Positions 7,610 through 15,729 of a stretch of DNA of 64,000 nt are shown here, in pieces (the first letter of the stretch is position 1; every line of letters starts with the position of its first letter). The translations under genes were made by a program, and so were the position numbers. The notes under the pieces were generated by a model that worked only from the letters and a program-made list of their open reading frames with translations, made no database searches and had not been told where the DNA came from. The stretch is from JBBRYB01 sp038238115 (GTDB taxonomy: Bacteria > Actinomycetota > Actinomycetes > Propionibacteriales > Nocardioidaceae): NCBI GenBank assembly GCA_038238115.1, contig JBBRYB010000001.1:1-64000 (forward strand), read 5' to 3'.

Positions 7610-10024
7610 TCAGCGGTGGATCGGACGCGGCAACGGGCTCGGCTGCGGGCCGTACGCGGTGAGGAAGCGGTCACGGAACACGTCCATCGGCCAGACCGGC
7701 GCGTCCGGGCGCGGCCTCATCCCGACCTGCCAGCCCCACCCGGAGATCCGGGCCATCACGGCGGGGTCGTGGGCGATGACCGTGATCGGCACGTCGTGAC
7801 CTGGTTGGTCCCCGGTCACGTAGGAGTGGGGCTGATGGTCACCCAGCACGACGAGCACCAGGTCGGGATCGGGATAGGTCTGCACGAAGGAGATGAGGCT
7901 GTTCAAGGAGTACTCGATGGACTGCCCGTAGAGCGCGCGCACCTGATCGGGGTTGCGGAACGCGACGTCTGGGGACTCGCCCTGTTCCGGCATGCCGTTG
8001 AAGACTGAGCCGTCCCCGACCTCACTCCACTTCACCAGGTGGGGAAGGGGCGTCCACGGGTGGTGGCTCGACACCAGGTCGATCTCGGCCATGACGGGGG
8101 GGCGGCAGGTCCTCGTGAGCTCCATCCGTCGGAAGGCCGACAAGGTGTACTGGTCGGGCATGGTGGCATAGCTGAACTGCGGACCGTGGTAGCCGACGTT
8201 CCTGGCGTCGTAGCTCGTGTCGAAGTGATAGAGCGACGATCCCTCCGGCCAGTCCTGCGTGATAGCCGGATCGTCGAACACCGTGCGCCATCCCGCGCGA
8301 GCGAAAGCGGCGGTGACGGTCAGCCGGTCGTTCGTCAGCAGTTGGTTGTAGCGCTGCTGGCGGTCGACCCACAGGCCGGACTGCAGGGTGGAGTGGGCCA
8401 ACCAGCTACCGGCACCGAACGTCGGTGAGGTGAGAAAGGCGCTGCGGGCGGAAAACCCGGCCGCGCGCAGCTTCCTCGTGCCGGCGTCCAGCACGGCGTC
8501 GACCCCTGGTGAGAATGACGAGTCCTGCACGGCGATACGGCCGTAGCTCTCTACGAACACGAGCATGACGTCCTTGCCCCGCAGACCGGTCAGCAGCTGG
8601 TCACTCGGGGTGTCGCGAAGACGATCGGCTGCGATCTCGTGCGCGAAGATCTGCCGATCATGGAGGTTGGCGCGCAGCTGACCCACCTCGTCATAGGCGA
8701 GGCCGGCGGCACTGGTAGAGGCGACGTGAATGCCGGGCGCGAGCTCCAAGCCGGACACAGCGCACAGGATCCAGACGATCGAGAAGACTGTGACAGCCGG
8801 GATCGACACGCGGCGATGGCTTGCCACGAGCCGGGTCAGCCGTACGACGCAGAAGGGCATGAGGACGAGGATGACCAAGGCGAGTACCGCCGCGGCGACC
8901 ACGATCGCGGTCGCCGCGTCCCGACCGATCGAGCTCTCCAGAACACCGACACCGGGTCCGAAGTAGAGCCAGTCGTTCAGCGGGTCGAACGGTCGGTCGA
9001 AGACCTCGAAGAAACCCATGTCGAGGACCTTGAGGATGATCACCGGCCCAAGAAGCACACCGAACAGCACCGCTATCGTGCGGCTCGCCCACGGCCGCGG
9101 GACGAGAGCAAGCGCGACGATGACGAGTCCCTCGGCCGGGATGCGCGCGAACGAGCCGGGCGTAAGACGGCCGATCTGGTTTGGAGCGACAAGGGCGAAC
9201 CACACGAGTCCGAAAGCAAGAACCGTCGTCACCGCGGCGGCTATGGCATGCAGCTTCCGTCGCACGCCCGGGGCCTTAGCGGTGGTGTCGTCTCCTCGTA
9301 CTCGGGCGTTCTCATCCGCCTCATCAGGCGTCGTCTCGGTGCGACGGTGGCACCACAACCACCACACCTCAGTGCCGAATGATGTGGCCAGCAGGAGCAG
9401 CGAGACGGCGAGTGCCGCGTCCGCCAGCCTGCCGGGCAGGACCTCCGCCGCGACGACGGCCAGCACGATGCCCTGGATCGCCGCGACCACCTTGCGCCAG
9501 TAGCGCGGCGGCGAGTGGTGCATCCACGGCAGCAACCAGCCGGCTAGGACGAACACGTAACGAGCCAAGCCGATCGCGAGCACCCACGCGCCGGCAGAGC
9601 GGGCGACGAATACGCTGAGGACGAGGATCAAGAACGCGTCGACCTCCATGTCGAAGCGCGCACCGAGGGTCGACTCGGTGTGCGTGCGCCGCGCGACCGA
9701 GCCGTCGACGGCGTCAAGCAGGAGCGCCACGACCGTGAGCGCCACGACGGTCGCCACCGGCGGGGGCCGGGTGAACGCGTCCGCAGTCAATGCCGCGACG
9801 CCACCGACGAGTGTGGCCCGGGTGAATGTCACCCGGTCAGCCGGCCCCAGTGAGTCAGCGCCGGAGCGGGCGAGACCGCGAGCCAACGCCGAATTCATGA
9901 TCACGCCGCAGGCGATACCCGTGACCCAGCCGGGGCCGCTCAGACCGATGGTCATGGCGAGAGCAGCAAGCGGCATCAAGGACGTGATCGGCCTGATCAG
10001 CAAGCCCGCACGAACCTTGCTCAT
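7610..10024 (-). CDS. Fusion of CDP-alcohol phosphatidyltransferase and sulfatase-like domains
   Basis: An 804-residue membrane protein of two enzymes. The N-terminal part (about residues 40-230) carries the complete CDP-alcohol phosphatidyltransferase signature DAVDGSVARRTHTESTLGARFDMEVD, here split as DAVDG..AR then G..FD..VD, so it should join a CDP-activated alcohol to an acceptor hydroxyl. Membrane segments follow. The C-terminal part (about 480-800) is an alkaline-phosphatase-superfamily sulfatase-like domain with the metal-binding residues of LtaS-like enzymes: VESYGR near 490, SPTFGAGSW as nucleophile loop and GDHQPH near 731. The start has a GAGG site and lies 83 bases from the divergent dehydrogenase gene. 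The domain could transfer or hydrolyse a phospho- or sulfo-alcohol group outside the cell. Confidence 0.85.
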   Translation of the reverse strand: MSKVRAGLLIRPITSLMPLAALAMTIGLSGPGWVTGIACGVIMNSALARGLARSGADSLGPADRVTFTRATLVGGVAALTADAFTRPPPVATVVALTVVALLLDAVDGSVARRTHTESTLGARFDMEVDAFLILVLSVFVARSAGAWVLAIGLARYVFVLAGWLLPWMHHSPPRYWRKVVAAIQGIVLAVVAAEVLPGRLADAALAVSLLLLATSFGTEVWWLWCHRRTETTPDEADENARVRGDDTTAKAPGVRRKLHAIAAAVTTVLAFGLVWFALVAPNQIGRLTPGSFARIPAEGLVIVALALVPRPWASRTIAVLFGVLLGPVIILKVLDMGFFEVFDRPFDPLNDWLYFGPGVGVLESSIGRDAATAIVVAAAVLALVILVLMPFCVVRLTRLVASHRRVSIPAVTVFSIVWILCAVSGLELAPGIHVASTSAAGLAYDEVGQLRANLHDRQIFAHEIAADRLRDTPSDQLLTGLRGKDVMLVFVESYGRIAVQDSSFSPGVDAVLDAGTRKLRAAGFSARSAFLTSPTFGAGSWLAHSTLQSGLWVDRQQRYNQLLTNDRLTVTAAFARAGWRTVFDDPAITQDWPEGSSLYHFDTSYDARNVGYHGPQFSYATMPDQYTLSAFRRMELTRTCRPPVMAEIDLVSSHHPWTPLPHLVKWSEVGDGSVFNGMPEQGESPDVAFRNPDQVRALYGQSIEYSLNSLISFVQTYPDPDLVLVVLGDHQPHSYVTGDQPGHDVPITVIAHDPAVMARISGWGWQVGMRPRPDAPVWPMDVFRDRFLTAYGPQPSPLPRPIHR

Positions 10025-10107
10025 CGTGCCTCAATGTCCGCGCGGTCGTAGGTGACACAAGAGGTGCTACGGTGCCGTTCAGTTCGGGGGTCCCAGGGGT
10101 GAGGCCG
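10025..10107. promoter_or_regulatory. Short divergent promoter region of the pterin-like cluster
   Basis: Only 83 bases separate the two divergent genes (fusion enzyme on minus, dehydrogenase on plus). Both promoters must lie here, so the two transcription units are probably co-regulated. No inverted repeat or clear -10/-35 pair could be assigned by eye. Confidence 0.4.
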
Positions 10108-11079
10108 ATGCGACACGAGGCGTTCGCGTTCTGGTTGCGCGAGCCTGGCGTGGGCGAGATCCGACCCGTCCCGCTGCTCGAGCCCGGTCCGGGCGATGTC
10201 TTGGTGCGTGCCCTGCACTCTGGGATCAGCCGTGGCACCGAGCTGCGGGTGTTCCGTGGCGGCGTCCCGGCCGGTCAGCGGGCGCTGATGCGGGCGCCCT
10301 TTCAGGACGGCGACTTTCCAGGCCCGGTCAAGTACGGGTACCTCAGTGTCGGGGTGGCCGAGCAGGGCCCGCCGGATCTGCTCGGTCGCACAGTGTTCTG
10401 CTTGTACCCGCACCAGACCGCCTACGTCGTGCCGGCACAGGCCGTGGTCGTCGTCCCCGACGACGTGCCGCCGACACGTGCGGTGCTGGCCGGCACCGTG
10501 GAGACAGCCGTCAATGCGCTGTGGGACGGCCCTCCGCTGATCGGCGACCACGTCACGGTCGTCGGCGCCGGCATGGTCGGATGCTGCATCGCGCGGCTCC
10601 TCGCCCGGTTCCCCGGTGTCGGAGTCACCCTCGTTGACACCAACCCAGACCGGGCCGATGTCGCGGCCGCGCTGGGCGTCGACTTCACACTGCCGCCCGG
10701 CGCGGCCGATGGCCGCGACCTCGTGGTGCACACCAGCGCGACCTCTGCCGGCCTCCAGCAGTCGCTGGACCTGCTCGCACCAGAGGGCCTGGTTGTCGAC
10801 CTCAGCTGGTACGGCGATACCGAGACTCACCTGTCTCTCGGAGGTGCGTTCCATTCCGGGCGCCTCAGCATCCGTGCCAGCCAGGTCGGCATGGTCTCCC
10901 CCCACCGGCGCGCACGACACACGCATACCGATCGGCTTGCCCTCGCTCTGGGCCTCCTGCGCGATCCTGGCTTCGACGCTCTGATCACCGACTCGAGCCC
11001 GTTCAGTGCGCTCCCCGACACGATGAGGCAGCTGGCCTCCGGCGAAGTGGATGCCCTCTGTCATGTCGTCGACTACTGA
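10108..11079 (+). CDS. BchC-like MDR dehydrogenase
   Basis: A 323-residue medium-chain dehydrogenase/reductase. It has SGISRGTELRVFRGG (the SxGTE block seen in BchC-like and related zinc-poor enzymes), KYGYLSVGVAE, LAGTVETAVNALWD and the Rossmann motif VVGAGMVGCCIARLL. It lacks the usual catalytic zinc GHE motif and the four-cysteine structural zinc site. The likely role is oxidation or reduction of a hydroxyl or ketone on a pathway intermediate. The ATG at 10108 has a GTGAGG site. It is the first gene of a run of three, with 53 bases before the pterin-synthase-like gene. Confidence 0.8.
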   Translation: MRHEAFAFWLREPGVGEIRPVPLLEPGPGDVLVRALHSGISRGTELRVFRGGVPAGQRALMRAPFQDGDFPGPVKYGYLSVGVAEQGPPDLLGRTVFCLYPHQTAYVVPAQAVVVVPDDVPPTRAVLAGTVETAVNALWDGPPLIGDHVTVVGAGMVGCCIARLLARFPGVGVTLVDTNPDRADVAAALGVDFTLPPGAADGRDLVVHTSATSAGLQQSLDLLAPEGLVVDLSWYGDTETHLSLGGAFHSGRLSIRASQVGMVSPHRRARHTHTDRLALALGLLRDPGFDALITDSSPFSALPDTMRQLASGEVDALCHVVDY

Positions 11080-11132
11080 CTTCATGACCGGAACCGACTT
11101 CCGTACCGACGACCCGACCCGACTACCGAGGA

Positions 11133-11516
11133 GTGGCCATCTTCGCCGTCACTGTCAGCGACCACGTCATGATCGCCCACAGCCTTCCCCGCCCCGTGTT
11201 CGGACCCGCCCAAGGGCTGCACGGAGCGACCTACGTCATCGAGGCGACCTTCCGCCGCGGCGAGCTTGGCCCCGACGGAATCGTCGTCGACATCGGCGCT
11301 GCCACCAGCGCACTGGACGAGGTCCTGAGCCAGCTGCGCTATCGCAATCTCGATGACCACCTCACGTTCGACGGCATGCTGACGACGACCGAAATGCTCA
11401 CCCGTTGGGTTGCCGACCGGCTGGCCGAGTCGGCTGCCGCCCAAGAGGTGGACGGGATCGAGGTGGTAATGCGTGAGTCTCCGCAGGCCTGGGTCTCGTA
11501 CACGAAGAACCGGTGA
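11133..11516 (+). CDS. 6-carboxytetrahydropterin synthase/PTPS-like protein with altered active site
   Basis: A 127-residue T-fold protein of the 6-pyruvoyltetrahydropterin synthase/QueD family. It keeps AHSL (His16), LHGATY (His30), VVDIGAATSALDEVLSQL (the VxDF-like helix), the DDH motif (Asp75-His76), TTTE and the pterin-anchoring Glu115. Two usual features are missing: the second His of the LHGH zinc motif is Ala32, and the catalytic Cys before it is absent; the protein has no cysteine at all. A different reaction, such as a lyase or epimerase step without the Cys, or a binding role, is likely. It starts at GTG with a GAGG site and overlaps the next gene by 4 bases. Confidence 0.8.
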   Translation: MAIFAVTVSDHVMIAHSLPRPVFGPAQGLHGATYVIEATFRRGELGPDGIVVDIGAATSALDEVLSQLRYRNLDDHLTFDGMLTTTEMLTRWVADRLAESAAAQEVDGIEVVMRESPQAWVSYTKNR

Positions 11517-12502
11517 GGCTTCGGCTGCTTGTCCCGACGGACGTCGACACGCCGACCGGCGGCAACGTCTATGACCTCGCGGCCGCCGCGGCGCTTCGCG
11601 ACGAAGGAGATGAGGTCGAGGTGCTCCGCTGTGAGCCGTCCGCGCTGTCCGACACTCTCCGGCAGCCGTGGTCGGGTTACACCCTGGTAGACGGGCTTCT
11701 GGCGTGTCCGAACCCGCACGCCCTTGCCCCAGGCCAGGTAGGTGTGCTGGTCCACATGCCTCTGACCTGGCAGACCGGGCTGTCACCGGCTGACGCCGCC
11801 ATACTCGATCTGTTGGAAAGAAGAGCCCTGCAGACAGCCACGGTGGTCATCTCGACGAGCCACTGGACTGCGCAGTACGTGACCCGCCATCACGGCGTGC
11901 ACCACGTCGCCGTCGCGCAGCCCGGAGTCGACCCCGCGCCGGTCAGTCCCGGCTCCCAACCGCCGCTGGTCGTGCACCTTGCTGCTTTCCTGCCGAACAA
12001 AGCTCAGTTGGCGGTCGTCGCCGCGTTGGAGCGCGTCAGGGACCTGTCCTGGCATGCCAGACTGGCCGGCTCGCTGGACCGCGATCCTGTGTATGCCGCC
12101 ATGGTCAAGGACGCGGTCGAAGCGGCCGGTCTGACCGACCGGCTGGAGATGCCCGGTGTGATGGACCGAGGCGCCGCCTTGGCCGGCGCAAACCTCGCCC
12201 TGCTGCCTTCGAGGGCGGAAGCCTTCGGCATGGTCGTATCCGAAGCCTTGGCTCGCGGCATCCCCGTGGTAGTAAGCGAAGGAGGAGCGGCGGAAGCTCT
12301 GGGCACCACCGCATCCGGCGAGCGACCGGGTGTGGTCATCCCGGCTGGCGACACCGATGCGTTGACTCGAGCGCTGGACCGATGGCTGACCGACCAGACG
12401 TACAGGTCCGAGCTCCGGAGCCACGCGTTGTCGAGGAGGGCCAACTTGGATGGATGGGGCACGACCGCGTGCCGCATCCGCCAGGCGCTGACCAGAGACT
12501 GA
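11513..12502 (+). CDS. Glycosyltransferase family 4
   Basis: A 329-residue GT-B glycosyltransferase. The N-terminal half starts LRLLVPTDVDTPTGGNVYDLAA, with the glycine-rich acceptor loop, and the C-terminal half has the donor-site block LLPSRAEAFGMVVSEALARGIPVVVSEGGAAEAL with the E-x7-E signature of family 4. It likely transfers a sugar from a nucleotide donor to the product of the two upstream genes, or to a lipid carrier. The GTG start overlaps the upstream stop (GTGA), showing coupling to the pterin-synthase-like gene. It is convergent with the RibA/RibD-type gene, 26 bases apart. Confidence 0.86.
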   Translation: MRLRLLVPTDVDTPTGGNVYDLAAAAALRDEGDEVEVLRCEPSALSDTLRQPWSGYTLVDGLLACPNPHALAPGQVGVLVHMPLTWQTGLSPADAAILDLLERRALQTATVVISTSHWTAQYVTRHHGVHHVAVAQPGVDPAPVSPGSQPPLVVHLAAFLPNKAQLAVVAALERVRDLSWHARLAGSLDRDPVYAAMVKDAVEAAGLTDRLEMPGVMDRGAALAGANLALLPSRAEAFGMVVSEALARGIPVVVSEGGAAEALGTTASGERPGVVIPAGDTDALTRALDRWLTDQTYRSELRSHALSRRANLDGWGTTACRIRQALTRD

Positions 12503-12528
12503 GCACCTACGCCCGAGATGGCACGACA

Positions 12529-13953
12529 TCACATGCTGCAGACGAGGTCTGCGTCGTGGACCGCTCCCAGTGCCGCGACGGGCGCCCTCATCCGGGCCCC
12601 GGCAAGGTCGAGCTCCACGCACACGTCATCACCGAGGACAAAGCGCCGTGCTGGCGCCCGAAGCGCGTCGGCAAGTCGATCATTTCCGTCGAAACGCAAG
12701 CCGGGTACGCCGTCACCAACGAGTAGCGGCGCGGTGGTCACCAACAGCCGGTCCAACGAACCAGCCGCGAGAAACCGCGAGACCGTGACGCCACCGCCTT
12801 CCACCAGCACCCGCCCGAGCCCACGCGCAGCCAGGGCCGCCAGCACGTCAGCGGCGGCGAACCCGTCGGCCGGACCGGTACGCGGAAGCTGGAGCACCTC
12901 GACATGAGGCGACGGCGCGAGCGGACGTGCCCGGTCGTCGGCGACGATCCACAGGGTGTCGGCCTCGGGAGCAGTCAACAGCCGCGAGTCACGGGGGGCT
13001 CGGGCTCGCGGATCGAGGATGACCCGCACCGGGTTGGGCCCGACGACCGCGCGGACCGTGAGGCGGCAGTCATCGGCGATCACGGTTCCGACGCCGACGA
13101 CGACGGCGTCCACCAGGGCGCGCATCCGGTGCAGATGGATGCGGTCCGCGCCACCGGTGACGAAGCAGGCGTCGCCGGTCCTGGCTGCGATGAAACCGTC
13201 GATGCTCTGGCCGAGCTGTGCGACCACGAACCGAGGTCCTGCAGAAACCATGCCACCGTACCGGGCCGCGAGCTCGCCGCCCGAAGGCACCCGCCCAGCA
13301 AGCAGTTGCAGCCACCCGCGGTCAGCAGTGTCGTACACCGCCGCATCGTGGCCCATGCGCTCGTGCTTGGTGCGCAGGTAGCGGAGGTTCTCGGCGCGTG
13401 GGGCCACCCGCAGCCCCAACCGTACGACCTCCATCCCCTGCGCCCGCAGGCCCGCCTCCTTGGCCGGATTGCCCGACAGCAGTCGGACCTTGGACACGCC
13501 GAGATCGTTCAGCATGGCCACGGCAGCGCCGTACTCCCGGGCGTCAACCGGGAGGCCGAGTGCGACATTGGCATCGAGGGTGTCGAGGCCCCCATCCTGC
13601 AGTTCGTACGCGCGGAGCTTCGCCGACAACCCGATACCGCGGCCCTCGTGTCCACGCAGGTAGACCACGGCGCCGCGCCCCTCCGCGGCGATCGATGCCT
13701 GGGCGGAGTCGAGCTGGTCACGGCAGTCACAGCGACGTGAGCCGAGTGCGTCGCCGGTGAGGCATTCGGAGTGGAGCCGAACCAGAGGTGGGCCCGACAC
13801 CGTTTCTTCGAGATCGCCCAGAACAAGAACGACATGTTCATCGCCCGTGTGTTCGTCGCGATAGCAATGCGCCACGAAGTCGGCGTGCCGGGTCGGAATA
13901 CGCGTCGTGGCCACGCGGGTGACGCGCGGCCAGGGGCTGGGTTCTGCACTCAC
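12529..13953 (-). CDS. GTP cyclohydrolase II fused to RibD-type reductase domain
   Basis: A 474-residue two-domain enzyme. Residues 1-200 are GTP cyclohydrolase II: RLHSECLTGDALGSRRCDCRDQL holds the three zinc-binding cysteines, followed by GRGAVVYLRGHEGRGIGL with the catalytic region. Residues 240-460 are a RibD C-terminal/dihydrofolate-reductase-like domain: VVAQLGQSIDGFIA, GVGTVIADDCRLTVR, VRVILDPRARAP and VLVEGGGVTVSRFLAAG. The RibD deaminase and the RibB domain are both absent. This would open GTP to the diaminopyrimidine and then reduce a ribosyl side chain. The start is GTG with a GGAGGTAGAG site. No FMN riboswitch precedes it, so it may serve a special pathway, not riboflavin supply. 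Confidence 0.87.
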   Translation of the reverse strand: MSAEPSPWPRVTRVATTRIPTRHADFVAHCYRDEHTGDEHVVLVLGDLEETVSGPPLVRLHSECLTGDALGSRRCDCRDQLDSAQASIAAEGRGAVVYLRGHEGRGIGLSAKLRAYELQDGGLDTLDANVALGLPVDAREYGAAVAMLNDLGVSKVRLLSGNPAKEAGLRAQGMEVVRLGLRVAPRAENLRYLRTKHERMGHDAAVYDTADRGWLQLLAGRVPSGGELAARYGGMVSAGPRFVVAQLGQSIDGFIAARTGDACFVTGGADRIHLHRMRALVDAVVVGVGTVIADDCRLTVRAVVGPNPVRVILDPRARAPRDSRLLTAPEADTLWIVADDRARPLAPSPHVEVLQLPRTGPADGFAAADVLAALAARGLGRVLVEGGGVTVSRFLAAGSLDRLLVTTAPLLVGDGVPGLRFDGNDRLADALRAPARRFVLGDDVCVELDLAGARMRAPVAALGAVHDADLVCSM

Positions 13954-14271
13954 GCCTCTACCTCCGCTGACAATGCAAACCAGTTTGATGCCACTGTGCT
14001 CTGCTTCGCAGGGGCACGCTATTGGACTTCAGGGCAACCTCCTGCCGTCGGGCAACGCCTCACTCGTTCCGTCGGCTCGTGCCGGTCAGGTGCTAGCGAT
14101 CTGATCAAGTCGCCGCAGGTGTCGGCCGGGTGTTCGTCCGGTTCGAGGACGAGGGCCTTGGGCTCCGCCGGAGACATTCGAGACCCAACTTGTTACGTTG
14201 AGCAATGACTGGCAGGCGGTCCCGAGTGCGAAGGCCCACGCACGCGCCACAGTGGGAAGCGGTGAGTGGCA
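13954..14271. other. Intergenic region upstream of the RibA/RibD fusion gene
   Basis: About 320 bases between two divergent genes. I looked for an FMN riboswitch because of the riboflavin-type enzyme and saw none of its conserved boxes. No gene is convincing; it presumably holds promoters for both sides. Confidence 0.45.
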
Positions 14272-14628
14272 ATGTCCAAGGCTTACTGGATCAATGCGGT
14301 GAGGGCGATTCACGACGACGACAAGCTTGCGGCGTACGCCGACCTCGCCGGCCCAGCCATCAGTGCCGCCGGAGGGCGCTTCTTAGCCCGAGGAAACCCT
14401 GTGCACGCGTTCGAGTCGGGGACCACTGAGCGGACTGTCCTGATCGAATTTGACAGCGTCGAGCAGGCTGTCGCCGCCTACCAGAGCCCTGGCTATCAAG
14501 TGGCACTGCAAGCGCTTGGGGGCGGAGCAGAGCGCGACATCAGGATCATCGAGGCAGTCACCGAGCCCCCTTCGGCAGATCTGTCGCCGCCCTCTGGCCC
14601 ACGGCACTCGTCGGCCGCCGAGAGGTAA
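14272..14628 (+). CDS. DUF1330 family protein
   Basis: A 118-residue small protein of the ferredoxin-like DUF1330 family: SKAYWINAVRAIHDDDKLAAYADLAGPAI, GRFLARGN, ERTVLIEFDSVEQAVAAYQSPGYQVAL. Members are dimeric alpha/beta-barrel-like proteins of unknown function. The ATG at 14272 is preferred over GTG 14266 because the family starts M-x-K-(A/G)-Y. The last 25 residues are a non-conserved tail. Confidence 0.84.
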   Translation: MSKAYWINAVRAIHDDDKLAAYADLAGPAISAAGGRFLARGNPVHAFESGTTERTVLIEFDSVEQAVAAYQSPGYQVALQALGGGAERDIRIIEAVTEPPSADLSPPSGPRHSSAAER

Positions 14629-14681
14629 CCTGAGGGCCAGTGTGATGACCGGACGGCAGCGGCGGCGCAGGAGCGAATCCG

Positions 14682-15152
14682 ATGGAAACGAGACCCCCCA
14701 CCCCACCGTTCGTTCGGGAAGACGCCATCAAAAAGGTGCGCGCAGCCGAAGACGCATGGAACACCCGCGATCCGCACCGGGTGGCACTCGCCTATACCCC
14801 GGACAGCAGATGGCGGAACCGGTCAGAGTTCTTCGAGGGCCGAGCAGCGATCATCGAGTTCCTGGCCAAGAAGTGGGTCAAGGAGCTCGATTACCGCCTG
14901 ACCAAGGAGATGTGGGCGTTCGATGCCGACCGCATCGCCGTGCGGTTCGCCTATGAATGGCACAACGATGAAGGTTGCTGGTTTCGGTCATATGGAAACG
15001 AGAACTGGCTGTTCGACGAGAATGGGCTGATGTCTCGACGGCACGCGAGCATCAACGATGTCGCGATCACCGAGGCGGCAAGGATGTTCCGCTGGGATCT
15101 CAACGGGCCGCGTCCTGAGCGCCATCCTGGACTCAGCGACTTTGACCTGTAG
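14682..15152 (+). CDS. DUF1348 NTF2-like protein
   Basis: A 156-residue NTF2-like cone-fold protein of family DUF1348. The conserved run includes AIKKVRAAEDAWNTRDPHRVALAYT, DSRWRNRSEFFEGR, FLAKKWVKELDYRLTKEMWAF and GNENWLFDENGLM. The function of the family is unknown; NTF2-like folds usually bind a small hydrophobic ligand. Length and start are standard. It is 53 bases downstream of the DUF1330 gene on the same strand and may be co-transcribed. Confidence 0.87.
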   Translation: METRPPTPPFVREDAIKKVRAAEDAWNTRDPHRVALAYTPDSRWRNRSEFFEGRAAIIEFLAKKWVKELDYRLTKEMWAFDADRIAVRFAYEWHNDEGCWFRSYGNENWLFDENGLMSRRHASINDVAITEAARMFRWDLNGPRPERHPGLSDFDL

Positions 15153-15209
15153 GGGCGGCGGGGCGACCGCAGCCGGGTGTACGCCAAGCTTCGAGGCTAG
15201 ATTGCTGGC

Positions 15210-15614
15210 ATGACAGACTGGAACGCGGAGGTCATCGATGAGTTCCGGGCGAACGGTGGCAGGGTGGGTGGAGCATTTGAGGGTGCGCCCCTGCTGTTGC
15301 TGCACAGCATCGGAGCGCGGAGCGAAACGGAGCGCGTCACTCCGGTGATGTACCTCGCCGTGGACAACAGCTTCGCCGTGTTCGCCTCGAAGGCCGGGGC
15401 GGACACCAACCCCGACTGGTACCACAATCTGCTGGCTCACCCTGAAGCGAGCGTCGAAGTAGGAACCGACAGGATCGAAGTGACAGCGCGGGTCCTGGGC
15501 GACGAGGAGCGCGACCCCATCTGGCAGGAGCAGAAGCGCCGCTACGCCGGGTTCGCCGAGTACGAGGACAAGACCACCCGCGTGATCCCGGTCGTGATGC
15601 TCGACCGCCGGTGA
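15210..15614 (+). CDS. Deazaflavin (F420)-dependent nitroreductase family protein
   Basis: A 134-residue split-beta-barrel protein of the Ddn-like, F420-dependent nitroreductase family. Diagnostic features are the N-terminal VIDEFRANGGRVGGAFEGAPLLLLHS, the family block FAVFASKAGADTNPDWYHNLLAHPEASVEVG and the C-terminal RVIPVVMLDRR. F420-dependent reduction of a quinone, nitro compound or enone is expected from the family. It is on the same strand as the two preceding small genes. Confidence 0.88.
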   Translation: MTDWNAEVIDEFRANGGRVGGAFEGAPLLLLHSIGARSETERVTPVMYLAVDNSFAVFASKAGADTNPDWYHNLLAHPEASVEVGTDRIEVTARVLGDEERDPIWQEQKRRYAGFAEYEDKTTRVIPVVMLDRR

Positions 15615-15729
15615 CCGGCCACCAGTCGATGCGGGTAGCGCCCGTGCGTCGCGTGCGGGGAGTGGATGGCCTCGACCGGCTCGAGAGGACGACCGGGGCT
15701 ACCGCGACGCGCAGCCTACCTCCAGCAGG

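Noticed and set aside
6499..7674. 391-codon open frame on the minus strand over the flippase gene
   Set aside because: It is the reverse-strand shadow of a high-GC gene; the translation is rich in Arg, His and Gly without any fold signature, while the plus strand encodes a clear UPF0104 protein.
8639..9382. 247-codon plus-strand frame inside the fusion enzyme gene
   Set aside because: Shadow of the CDP-alcohol/sulfatase gene. The sequence is highly charged and low in hydrophobic residues.
10021..11085. 354-codon minus-strand frame opposite the dehydrogenase
   Set aside because: Shadow frame; the dehydrogenase on the plus strand has all family motifs.
13954..14271. FMN riboswitch upstream of the GCHII fusion
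   Set aside because: None of the conserved boxes could be found in the leader.
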